Shown: piece after piece, positions 1-12,420 of the stretch | Position numbering within the stretch: the stretch's first letter is position 1 | Layout of the letters: each line of letters begins with the position of its first letter | Assembly (NCBI GenBank): GCA_018873245.2 | Contig: JAEMBT020000004.1 | Coordinates: 6,000,573 to 6,064,572 of the forward strand | DNA length: 64,000 nucleotides | Direction: 5' to 3' | Source: Archegozetes longisetosus | Taxonomy: Eukaryota; Arthropoda; Arachnida; Sarcoptiformes; Trhypochthoniidae | The notes under the pieces: model-generated | The model's input: only the letters and a program-made list of their open reading frames with translations | Told to the model about the DNA's origin: nothing | The model's database searches: none | Program-made: the position numbers and the translations under genes

Positions 1-636
1 GGAACTATACATAAAATATGATTGAATGCATAGACTAAGTTTTGTAGCGGTTGTTCAATCGAATACAGTATATAAATTGCTACGAATTAAGAGTTCATTT
101 AATTGAATACTTCTCATATGGCGATGAAAGCTGTTGTCAAGTTTAAAGGGCTACTAAACAAACTTAATTTGTAATAAAACGGATGGTTATTATGGTTATT
201 ATTGTTGTGAGAAAATAATTATATGTTTCATAAATGCCCTGTTATGAAGGCAAAAGTGCAATGAATAATTTAATTATAATATTTACAACTATTATTAATA
301 ATGTTATGTTAAAGCTAAAAATTATATGCTCTTAAACTATGCTCTTATTCCAAGATAATCTTCTCCAAGTTATGAATAATTCAATAATTTCTATTTGTTT
401 CTCTCAGTTTGAATGCTGTTTAGAAGACTTGGTGATAGTAATTAGAAAATATTCAAGTTTTATCTCTAATGCTTATTAAACGAGTATTAATGTATTGTTT
501 ATGTTTATAGCATAAAGTTACAGTAAATTTATATTTGATAAAAATAGATGCAAACATATTTATCAATTCATGGAATAAAACATAAGATTCGAGAAGAAAG
601 AAATAAGACTTTTTCTTCATATCAATACGAACAACA

Positions 637-792
637 TTAGTTGTCCACAATCCCTGTAGATCTGGCGTAATCAAGCAAATCACCCGATTTTGGTCCCAGA
701 TTCATCGTTTCCATCCGAGAGTCAATCGCTCTCATGAGGATTGAGCCAGCGATATCGTTTTGCAGAGTTGGCTCGAGTATATGATGCTTATG
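637..792 (-). CDS. Candidate terminal exon, unidentified protein
   Basis: On the minus strand an open stretch of about 50 codons ends with TAA at 637-639. Its peptide is balanced in composition and looks coding, with segments such as SGDLLDYARSTGIVDN at the C terminus, unlike the low-complexity frames around it. Two possible 3' splice acceptors fit: AG just above 786 or just above 792, both keeping the same frame. An in-frame stop lies a little farther upstream, so a splice site is needed. I could not join it in phase to an upstream exon: a candidate exon near 860-900 ends in the wrong phase. I do not recognise the family. It could be the last exon of a minus-strand gene nested in this region, or a pseudogene fragment. 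Confidence 0.3.
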   Translation of the reverse strand, partial: HKHHILEPTLQNDIAGSILMRAIDSRMETMNLGPKSGDLLDYARSTGIVDN

Positions 793-3700
793 CTCACGAA
801 AATTTATATTAGTTTAGCAAAACTAGAAAATAACTCCTAACTCACATCTTTTTATATGACATCTCATAGATATTCTGAGCAGCATAGTATTAATTTTCAT
901 CCGTATTAATTAAATAGAGTGTAGCTTATATAGAATGATAAGGTCTGAGAAATAACTTCTTCGTAAAAAAACAGCTTCAAATAAGGTTCAAAATAGTTGT
1001 GATTATCACATTTGAGGGTCGTATTTCAAACTTGAATCTCGAATGTTATGTTTTATTTTTAACTATAATTTTATTTAAAATACCACAAAATTTCAGCTTC
1101 AATGCAGTCAAACTAGTTGACTATCATCAGTGATTTTACAATTATTGAAGTCTGCTGTGCTTTAATGTTCGATAAAAATGCAAAATGGGTTCAGATCATT
1201 AGTTTCTTCAAGTATTTCTATGGTTGTACTTGTTTTATGGATTAAAAGGTAGAAAACGCTTCTAAAGCTAGTCTGTTTAACCTTTAGAAACAGATAATAC
1301 TAGTGGTATAGTCCACGAGGTTGCGACTCTTTCTATTGAGGATCACTAACAGATTGATGTTTTAGCTTAACAATTTAGACAATACTTGTCAGAATTTGAG
1401 AAAATTGAGCATTCAGTAAGATAAAATGAATGATATTATAGTGTGGAGTTGAAGATGAATGCAATTAAATGATTGTATTGTTGATCGCTCTCATTTCTAT
1501 AATTTAAATGGTCGATTAGAGCTAAGTGCATAATTATATTTATTAATAGGACTAATACTGCAGCTTTCTCATGTAGTTATTCTCACAAAAGATATATTTT
1601 ACAGTTATTGCGTACATTACTAATGTAAATTGTAGAGTAATAATAAAGTAAAAATACATCCTAATAACTTTAATGAAGTTAAGCTATCCTAGTTCCCATT
1701 TAGGCAACAAAATAATATGATTGAAGTTATAAACGAACACAACAAACTTTAATCATAATTATCATTAAGCACACAAACACTTGATCCCTGAGAAAACTAA
1801 CAGATACTCATTAGATTAACAATAATAAGATAAAATAATAGAAATCTATACATATGTGGAATATTTGTAAGCTTGTCAGCTACGGCTATTGTAACTTTTT
1901 GTAAAGTAAACTTTGGCTTTTCGACCTGATTCATGATTGGCAATTTTGATTTCTGACATTCATATATTAGATTGTGGTATAAAACTGAATAAAAAGCAGT
2001 TGTAACTAGGAATACTGGAGAATATATGATGTCGATAAAAATCTGAGATGAAAGTTAGCGCAATAAAGAGTAAAGTGGGATATTTATGATAAGAGTTATA
2101 AATGATTAAAGTTAATAGATAATATCTTATTTCTAGCCGCAATATGTAAAAAATGGTATTGAATAATGTAAGTTAAAAAAAGGTTTTGTTTAGCAAACAA
2201 TTCAACTGATACACCTGTAGTGATGTGTAAACAAATGGCTGTCTAAATGTGAGTTGGATGGCATGACTCAAATATAAGTTATTTATTGTTTGATAAGCCA
2301 TGTTAAGTGAACCACTTGGGTTAGTGATGTATGGCATTAAAAAAGTACCGTAACTTTGATGGCAGATAAAAACCTTAGATCAATAGTCAGCTCAGTTGTA
2401 AGTGATTTACCTGTTTTGTCTCAAAGCCCAGCATCTGAAAGTTTGACATCTAGTTTGAACTGATGTTTGTTTAATTATTTTTTCTGTTCGACTACTTTTT
2501 TAGAGTGGAGAACGAGCAGTGAATTTGGGGAACTCCATAAGAGTTGATGTGCGAGTGATATGAATAATTGTTTGTATATATTATAAAAAGTTGGTATTGA
2601 TGTATATACACATTCCTGGATGCCTGCAATATCTCAATATTTGGTGCTCTAGCTTAAACTAAACGTTTTTAATCCTTTAAACGTTACATCAATAGTGTAT
2701 TTGTTGAAGTATTAGCTCAAGTATTAAGTTGAACAATTTGATAAGTTTGAAACTTTCGAAATGAGGTCCTGTTTTCAAAAGGCGGAGCTCTTTCTGGAGG
2801 AGGTTTAGAATGAAGTTCACCAAAAAGGAACAGTTGAAAGTGGCTCATGATTCAGTCACCCTAAGTTGGCTCTAACTCACTCATATGTGAATTTAATTGG
2901 TTTATGGTTTAACTTTAAATACGTTCACTACTTAGTTCAGTGCTTTAACTTCACTTGAGCTGGTGTTTGAAATAATAAGAAGAAGAAGTATATATTTGAT
3001 AAGTTATAGATTATATTTTATAAGTTATAGTCTTAGTAATACTTGATTTGTGTGTTCACTTATTTGTGATAACTGTCTTCTAGTCAATTGGTTGAGCTAT
3101 GCGTTGGTAAGGCAGTCAGAGTGTGAAAATAGCGCAGAGTTGGCATCTGCTCGATTTAATGAGCACTCAGTTGTCATATTTCATTCCCTTCTGGGCAGAA
3201 ATTACTATTTAATATTGATTTTTATCTCCATTATTTATAACCGAAGTGTCTCTCATTCCTTCCTTCCTTTATATAATTCGCATAAAAGTATTGAAAGCAG
3301 CTGTCGATCAGGTTTGCGAAACACAGTTAATAGATATTGAACTCAGACTAAATTCAAGCGCTAATCGTTCTGATATGAGAACGAGATTGCTAGAAGTGTG
3401 GTCAGTGAAAAGGAAGACAGCTGTTGTTCCGACTGTAAATAGGACGCTAAAGAGTTATCAATTATATTCGTTACGATAACAACCCACCTGCCCATCAGTT
3501 CTCAGGCCAAACATTACTCTTCGGCCAAACTTCACTCCTCAGCCTAACATTACTGTTCTGAGCTCCCATTATAGTTATCAGGTTTTCATATTTCTTCTCG
3601 ACTCAATCACAATTTGAATGACTTCGACAGAGAATATGATATTCTATAAAGTGCCCCAAAATATGACTCTTTGGTCTTTCCTCCAGTTTCGTTCGTGTCT

Positions 3701-3869
3701 CTCAATCAGTGTTGACTGACTGCTCTGTTCTCTGATCTCTCCTTCTTTATCCATAAAGTTCAACAACATATTCCCTGATTTAGTGCATATTGAACTAAAT
3801 GTTGAGTTTTACCCTTTTGTTTATTTATTTAAGACCGCAGATGTCTTAAGAAACGGCAGCCTCTTTCAC

Positions 3870-3895
3870 GTGTGTGTGTGTGTGTGTGTGTGTGT
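3870..3895. repeat. (GT)13 microsatellite
   Basis: Uninterrupted GT dinucleotide run of about 13 units in non-coding sequence. Confidence 0.95.
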
Positions 3896-6800
3896 CTATG
3901 CACATTGTGAGGAGTGAGCATATTCTGAGCATTGAGCATATTGTGCATTTGCATCATTAACAATCACGTTGTATATAAACAATTGAAATATACAAAAAAC
4001 TTATGCACACTAGAAATTCTAAAAATTTCTCCTCATTTCTCTATTTTTGCCTTAGTATATACTCTGACACTCTTTGCATTTCTCTTTTAGCGGAAGTTTT
4101 CTTTTAAATATTATTGTCTTTTGGTTTTGCGCACTTAAAACTACGGTTGAGTTACGTGATAAAAATATATGGCTTAGTGTAGTTTGAGAATGACATCTTT
4201 GCGCTTTTTGGAAATTATCTGCAAGCAGTTACTGCTCCCCATCTCATACTAGTAAATCTCTCGCTTCGGTCCTTTTGTCGGGAGACTCCTTGGTTTAGGG
4301 TCTTTGCTTTGATTATAATAAAGAACTTTTAGAGGTCAACCGTGAGAGGCACGAACTTAACTCTGGGCTCGAGTTACGAGAAACAACTCGCATACTTCAT
4401 TAAATCCTGATCTGAACGTTTGCGCTTTAATCTGCCTCAGACTTGTTAAGTCCTGAGCTCAAAGTTGACGCAATGTATTTCTCGATCAGTAATTGTTTCA
4501 TTTATAATGGAGATATTCATCAGTTTGAATTGATTAGGAGGACTATACCGTTTGTAATTTAAATTTATCAAATCTTGCTTTTATACAGAAATTTGAAAAT
4601 CCTGTTCTGGAGAACAAGTTTTTCCCATTGATCAGTCAGTTTGTGCCTTCTTATGATGCAATCTCGACAAGTGATGGATACACACTAGAGATAATCAATG
4701 CATTTAAACGCTAACATGTGAACAAATTAATTGTGTTATTTATGACGTTTAACTTGGAATTGAAGATAGAGTTGATTGAGTGAAGAGCTAAAGTTTAAGT
4801 TTTAACATAGTTTCAATCGATTAAAATGGATTTCGTAATATTAAAGGTGAGATGAGTTTATCGATCAATTAAGTTTTAAACGAAAATTTACTTCATTAAT
4901 GCTTATATGGAGTATAAATTATTGAAAAATATATTCAGACTAAATTATGCCTGCAAATATTTTCTTTCTTACCACCGAAAAGGAAGTTCAATAATCGGTG
5001 ATGTGTTACAGTTTGACTGGTATTTAGAAGTGACGCGAGTATAATAGATGATTGCAATGATTGCAGTTGTGATGTTATGTTTCTGTAGGACTGGTGCTGC
5101 ATATGCAAACCTTCTGTCGACAGCTAACACTAACCGTTTCTCGCTAAACCCTTGGCTACAATCTAATCAAACATCTTCATACTTAAAGCTTTTAATAACA
5201 TGCTTCTTCGTCTTTCCATCAATATAATTAACGTTTGTTTCCTCTATATTATTTGCCGTCTTTTACTTACAACCATCTCCAAACTCTTTTGTCCACAATC
5301 ATTTTCAACTGTATCTAATTTACTCAACTTTAAGGATTTAATCAAATCGAGTTACCAATGCTTCGTATGAGATGTGATTAATTTGCTAGAAATGTTTGCA
5401 AAAAGTCTTCATTAGCATAGAGTGACTCAATTGAGAAATGTTAACAAATTGAAATATCATTTCTAAGACCATTATTGATTGCGTCGATTGTCTCAGTTTG
5501 ATTGTTGTTTTTGTTGATCACTTCTCAGGAATCTGCTTTGATTAATGAATTTCTTATTCATATTTTGGTTGTGAATCGTGACTCTGTCTCGCTGTGCAAT
5601 CAAATAAGTGTTCAAAACAAAACACTGACTGACTATCAGCTTAAAAATTGGAGTTTTATCAAAGCTTTGCGAGTTAGTCAAGTCATGTTTAACTATTAAT
5701 ATTGAAAATAGAATATCTTAGTAGAAATAGATGTTTTGTGTGAAAACTACGGATAGTTTAGGGAAATATTTGTTGTGTTTCGATTCTATTAAATTTGAAG
5801 TCACGCCTAGACCGACACCTTTGCCTAACTTTTCACTTGGCATTTATGTAATTCATTTGAAAACTTTGAAGAACTGTTCAACATATTTTCATTTGATTGA
5901 ACGGAATGGGAGGATAAGTGCGATGCAAAAGCTTATAGAGTAGTAAAAATGCTAAAATAGTACAACAAATATGTTGAGTGAGAAAATTTTGGTTTCATAT
6001 TTCGCCAACGCATCCATAATATACTGTTTTATAACGTATTTAGGCATTGATTTGCATATTTCTGAATATAATTTGCTGTAGTATAAACTGTATGAATTGA
6101 AAATAAGTTACTCTGGCGTCAATAATAAAGCTAGTTGAGTTAAGCTACTATAAAAATATAGTTTTTATTTTAATTATCACAACCGGAATTGTCTATTGGG
6201 CGTGATCTCGTTTTAATGCATCACTGATCGCTTACAGCTATCCATTTGAGACACTACTATCTCATAAAGCTAAACCTTGTCCTCAGCCACAACGTTTCGC
6301 TTACACTGGCTTGGCAATTGATCTGATTTGACCACAAGTTAGCGTTATAGCAATAATGGAATGGATATATGTGAAGATTTTGTTTCATAAGTTAGACGTG
6401 TAAAAACGTTATACTTTAGTCTAGATTATTACACGAGCTCTACCAGCAATTGAATGTCCTGCTTATATATTTCCATCTCATACTAAAGTGTTTGAAGCAT
6501 AGGTTCAATGTGTTCTCCATTTTGATTTTATGCAAGTTTTATGACTCGAAAAAATAGCGATTTATACCTGTATATGAAAGTGCTTAAAATGGATCGTATA
6601 GATTGATGTCTTAGCCTGTATTGCCTTTCGCAGCATTAACTTATTCTGCAATATACACCAGCATAAGAGTTGCCCATTTCTCTCATATATTCTCCGATAT
6701 ATTCTCTGATATATAACTGAAAAAGAAAACGAAAACAAAAACAAAAAACCTGCTTTTTATCATTCGCTGAAAAAGCAACAAAAATGTATTTTTATTTTTC

Positions 6801-7971
6801 TTTTGACAACTTGCAATATTTATGACAAGTGTTGTGAGTTGCGATACTCAAACTGAACAAAGGCTTTGAATAACAATTATTATTGAACAGAATGTCGTAA
6901 AGAAGTCAAACTGGAATTGAATTTGTAAAGTAAGACTTGCTCGAGTTGTCTATATATACACCTGATGTAGTCTTATGAATTGCCTTTTTTGTTATTCATT
7001 GTAAGTTTTGCACCCTATTAGTTATTATTAGAGGGAAGACAAGGTTGAAGACTAGGTTCGCCTCCTAACGCTTGGATCGGGTCTGAAGTGACCTCTCGAT
7101 TGACCTTACGCACAATTTGGTTGGAGTAGATTATTATAAAGTTGGGCATTTGGGGAAAGTCGGCGGTTTGTTTCTTTGTGGAGGCACGTTCCCAATACAG
7201 TATATAAACACAAATATATCTTTACAAAATCAACTGACAGAGGATTGACATCCTGTGCCTTCTCAGCCAAATTTTCACTCTTAGGGCATCTGCGAAACTT
7301 ATTTTAATGGCATCAATGCTTCTCATTAAACTAGGATTACAATGTTTTATTTAGAAATTAGTTGTTTCTCAAATTGGAGATAAGTTAGTGATTATTGTTT
7401 GGTAGATAGTTGGAGGATTGTATAAGAAGCTTATGATAGAATAGGTTTGGAAGTGGAGTCTCTGGTCTGTTGGAAATGAAGTGCTGGTTGGGTGTAATAT
7501 TGAGTCTGGTTATACTAGCATTAGAGTAATCGATTTGTTGCAATGATAAATTAACGATACTGTTGATGGAATATACTAGTAGTCAGTAATGTCTTTACCA
7601 TATTTGCCATGCTTGCTTTACTAAACCTAATTTTGGATATGAAACGTCTGGATTTTCCATCCCCAACACTATCTTAAAGACATGTTGCCTAAAACTTAGT
7701 TCAACTAATCAAGAAAGAAAGCTTTGCACTGATTCCAGTCTCAAATTGACCATAACATAAAAGGATGGAAAGAAGCGATAATAGAGACACATCTTAGCCA
7801 ATCATACTGGAAGATTATTAGTAAATATGTAGTGCGAGCTCAAGTAATACGATATCTAAAATATCTGGAATAACATTTATTTGTTGCTTCCTGTTAAAAA
7901 ACTGATCGGATCTGAAACATTGGACATGTAACAAACAACACCCCACCAACTGATGCATCCACCCATTGAGA

Positions 7972-8040
7972 CTTAGATCGAGCCTATGTTCAGGCTTACG
8001 TCGAGCCTATGTTCAGGCTTACATCGAGCCTATCTTCTGA
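7972..8040. repeat. 23-bp tandem repeat, three copies
   Basis: Three consecutive 23-bp units, each built around TCGAGCCTATGTTCAGG and starting with CTTA. The first two copies differ at few positions; the third diverges at its end. The copies start at 7972, 7995 and 8018. No reading frame or hairpin function is evident. Confidence 0.85.
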
Positions 8041-9058
8041 TTCTCCCTCTTCTCTGCTATTGCTATGCACTTCACAGTATGCATTGCTATGTTTGTGCTA
8101 TCGAACTATAACCATATCTTTATATTTTAGCCTTAGGTGCAACCGCTTATTATAACTCACGCTATAGTTGTTTGTGAGATCCAGTTTTCTATCAATAATA
8201 TGCGTGTAGTTATCGATAACTCTCTGGTAGTTGGATCAAAATCGACGTATGAATTTATTCATTTTCATGGTCTGATAGTCCAGATACCTATTTCCATATG
8301 AAACTAGTTAATTATCGAGTTTAATTTGACTGAATGGCTCAAAGCAAACTAATTAAAATCAAATAACATTAGTGAAAACAATGTATCTGTTATGAAGGGT
8401 TTGCTGACACGGGAGAATGTAAATAAGAAGGACTGTAAATAGAAGCTATAATTTGAGTACTTGTAGTTTAATACAAGTGGTTATCTGCCTTATCCTGATC
8501 GGCGTTATGTGGGGTGAGTGAGATCTATCCTATTTCCTGTGTTCCGTTTGAGAGAAATGCAGATTTTGTTTGACATTTTGCGGCCTACGATTATCTCACT
8601 GGGTGGCAGAACCCAATATTTTTCCTTATTTTCAAATCAGTATCTTTCGTGCTGAGTCAGTCTAAGAGCTATAGTAAAAAAGATGTTTTGGTTGGTTAAT
8701 TTTATTTTGAAATAAATTTGTTTAACTCTATCACTCGGATGTTATGACTGCTGCTGGCAAAGGGCTATCACTTGGAAGAAGTTGTTCCATGTCTTAGAAC
8801 CCCAGGGTGTTGATGATCTCGTTTTGGCTTTGAGCTGTTGATATGTAAGAATTATCACTAGAAATATCGTTGGCATTCAATAATGCTTCGGCATTCCTAC
8901 TACAAACGCTTTATTTGGTTTCCTTACTTAGTTTTGTGATTTTCGTTCATCACTTCACCTTTGCTTTCATTGCTTCGAATGCCTTCTCTGCCTCTTAAAC
9001 CTTAATATATTTTACTCGACTGATATTCCGATTCTGAAATATTTCCAAGAAATGTCTT

Positions 9059-9161
9059 TTATTGCTTTGAGTCAATAGCAATCTCTTCGATGCAATAGAG
9101 GAGAAGTGATCGCTCAGCAGTTGACGTTCGCGTTGATATTTCCATCGATGGTCCGTTTCTA
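9059..9161 (-). CDS. Candidate terminal exon, unidentified protein
   Basis: Minus-strand open stretch of about 34 codons ending in TAA at 9059. It follows a plausible acceptor (pyrimidine-containing tract then CCAG, exon from 9161 downward). The peptide has acidic and polar balance (for example CIEEIAIDSKQ at the end) and local GC is higher than the flanks. The stop codon overlaps an AATAAA hexamer on the same strand. No homology is recognised and no upstream exon was joined, so this may be chance. Confidence 0.18.
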
Positions 9162-12100
9162 CTGGAATGATAAATGTTCACGAAGGTTGGATAGAAAAAC
9201 ATTAACAGTATTGGTAGAAGAAAAGCATGAATTTTGTAGCAATACACTAGTATGACATCCGGATGACTGTCATACATGCTAAGAGTCCCATCTGAGACGT
9301 TCTCACGCCTCTACCACACTTTGATGAGATGTTTTCAATTTGGTTCCAACAAACAATCCCTCCATTCATTCTCGAACTCCAAATTCAGTCATCGCTAGAT
9401 ATTACTTGAATTAACCAAATTTCCCCTAAGATCTCATGTGAAGTATCGAATTTTGTGAAACCATAGCTTTGCTGTGTGTGAAACAAGTTTTAATAACTCT
9501 AAAACTCGTATCAATTCAAGCTAAAACCACATCTATTTATTCCATTCATAAACTTAAGTTCAAAAGCCCTTCTTAATTACTTATTTTCGAAAGTTTTGAG
9601 GCCAAAATTGAAATTATGGAAATAGACTGAACAATCAACTGACGATTATGGCTGAAGTTGAGTCGAAAGCTAGAGAATGAGTGGAGCGTAAGCTTAGATA
9701 TAGAGTGAGAAGAGAAGCTTATAGTTTGCATTAGAATAGAGAAAATAGAGAATGCAAATACTGAAATAGTATGATTGACTATGTAAATTGTATTTGAAGC
9801 CTAACAGATAATAGTGCAGCCAGCATTCTATTACATGACCAAATGTGTCACTCTTGTTTGCTTATCAAATTTCTTATCATTTCCAAATAAATTATCAAAT
9901 GCTCAACTTATGCGCTCCACTAAATCTTTAGTTTTAATCAATTCTCAATTGTCACAAGTTTTATGTTGGCTTTTACGCATTCAAATCGCAAACAAGTGGC
10001 TCAAAGTATATTTTGCGCGCTTTCATAAATATTTAATGCCATATTCTGAATAAAATAAAGTGGCAAAACCATGTAATCTATATTGTTTCAAGTTTCTTGT
10101 TGGCAGTCTCGCAACAAATAATTCATAATATCCTCTATAAAAATAGTAATGTTCCAAACTCCAAGTCAGCCCAAGATACCATTAGGTGTCGTATATCATT
10201 GTTTTAGGTTTTAATAAAGATTATATCTTAAGCAAGTTTAGCCAAATTTATTTTGTTAATTTCAATTTTTTGGCTCTACGTATTCAAGTAATAAGTATTT
10301 CCTTTAGAATCAGTTCTAGGGTTTAGTAATAAGTTGACTAAATTTATTTGGTATACCATTACTCTAAAGTATTTTCTTCTCTATTATATTAATAACAGAA
10401 GTTTTCTCTTTAATTATTTTACTAGCAGTTCACTATTTTTGCCAATTAGATGAAATTTAAGCCCATTTTGTCAGGAGCTCTGAAGCAGTTTGTGTTTTTG
10501 TCGGTAGAATTTAGAAGTTGTCGATGTGCTCAATGTACTAAGAAGTTAGCTGAAAATGTGAGTTATGAGTCGAATATGGTTAGTGGGAAACCATGAAAAG
10601 TTGAGAAAAAGGAGCAGTCAGTCTATTTTCGCTTCACTGCTTCAACTTATGTCGATAATGTATTGCTTCTCTCTCCTCAAACCAAATTGATTCACTATGA
10701 TTTCTAAATGAAAACTTCAAAACTTACTCTAAGGTTTTTGCTAACTGAATTTTGGAAGCATTTTTAGTGAAACAATTTATTGTAGAAATATATTTTTGGC
10801 TCTTTCTCTTATTGTTCTAATTGTGATTTAGATAGTTTTGAAAATGTAGGAGTCTATCGAAACGTTTTTATTTTAAGAGCTTAATATTGAAAGATTTATG
10901 AATTGAAGCATAAACTTGTTTCATAAACTGTTCAATAAATTAAAATAATTCTCCCAAACTTCATACTCTCCTTCTTATCTCTTCTCCAATGTTGACAATT
11001 TAATATTTGGACCAAAATGTCAAAACTGTTCTTCTGAACTGAGTGCCAGTTTTGTGAATAAGAGATTTGTTTGAGCAAATTTATGCCGTTCTAAGCGGTC
11101 TATAAGTCATTATTTTTGTGAGTGTTCATCAATTTTGTCCATTTCTTTATTGCTTTTTTAAGTATTGTAGAATCAAGAATGACACCACGATTCTCTTAGA
11201 AATCACTTTTGATGAATTTCTGTTATTAGAGGAGATATTTTTATTTGAAAAACTTATGATTTATCACATCCATTTATTGCATAAACGGCTGAGCAAAGAA
11301 TACAAATGAGATTATGAGTCAAGAATCCAAATTCTGTCTTTGCAACATTATTTATTCATTTATTTATTTCTTATGAATAAAAGCCTAAGTTTAATCTTAT
11401 TCATTAGAATCGTTTCTATTTCAAAAATAGACAAGCCTATTCTTAGCATTGTTCTGACAACCGATTCTTAACTTAATTAAAAAAGTTTTACAAATAATTA
11501 GAGAGTGCTATTGAGCAAATAATAATCTATAAGCAGTAAATTATTGTTTAGTAATTAAAAAAAATAAGTTTTTTTGCTTGAAATCGAGAACGAAAATAAG
11601 TGAGATGTTGAGAAAGATCTAGTTTTTTATTAATGTATTAGTTGCAACACTTATATAATGCTTGATGTATGACTAGTACATGTTTATCTGGTAATGTCTA
11701 ACAATAATGTATTTGATAAGTAAAATTGTTACGATGTAACATGTTAGACATATCAATGATATCTAGCTTTAAGGCATTTCTTATAAGATTGACACTACTT
11801 TGGGCACTGCAGTCAACTTGAGACTAAGATTTGCTTCTCACTCGCAACTTTTTGTTATCTTTAAGGAAATGTTTCTCCATAGCATTCCTTCTCATAACCC
11901 ATCATTTTTTTCACTCATGACAGTCATGTCTTTTGCAAGACTTATGGTCCCAATCAAATTGACCGAATCTAACTTGAATGTTATGCCAGCACAGCATTTA
12001 TAGTGAATTAGATTTTTATTTCGATGTTTAGACAAATGGTTTGATATTTTGGTCAACCAAATAAATTGTTGTGTAATTTAGGTTTCAATCTGATCATTTT

Positions 12101-12377
12101 GATGAGATTTCAAAATTTGTAGCTTCCACAAACCTAAGGTTATTTGCATTTAAAATCGATTCTTCAACTATCTAAATGACTTTTATTTTTCTTTACAAGT
12201 TTAATGCCTTTTGCATAACTAATTCGATTTATTGCTCGTCTCTGCGATGCAGTTAATATCACAACTTATATAGCAATCCGCAGTATTTACCATCACAATT
12301 AAATGGATGGTACACCACCTCCAACCAGTTCTAAAGGTGTTTTGGTTCTTTACTTCTTCTCAAACGTGTCTCACGAG

Positions 12378-12381
<4 letters not shown>

Positions 12382-12411
<30 letters not shown>
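12382..12411. repeat. (CT)n microsatellite with degenerate CT-rich tail
   Basis: About 15 CT units followed by a degenerate CT/CCCT-rich tract to about 12435. No gene adjoins it. Confidence 0.95.

Positions 12412-12420
<9 letters not shown>

Noticed and set aside
3246-3479. Coding-like plus-strand frame ending VNRTLKSYQLYSLR
   Set aside because: The second half looks coding, but I found no clear acceptor or partner exon and no family; kept out of the feature list.
4320-4400. Possible tRNA or structured RNA near a GC-richer stretch
   Set aside because: No cloverleaf with an acceptor stem or T-loop consensus could be built; no tRNA or rRNA gene was seen anywhere in the window.
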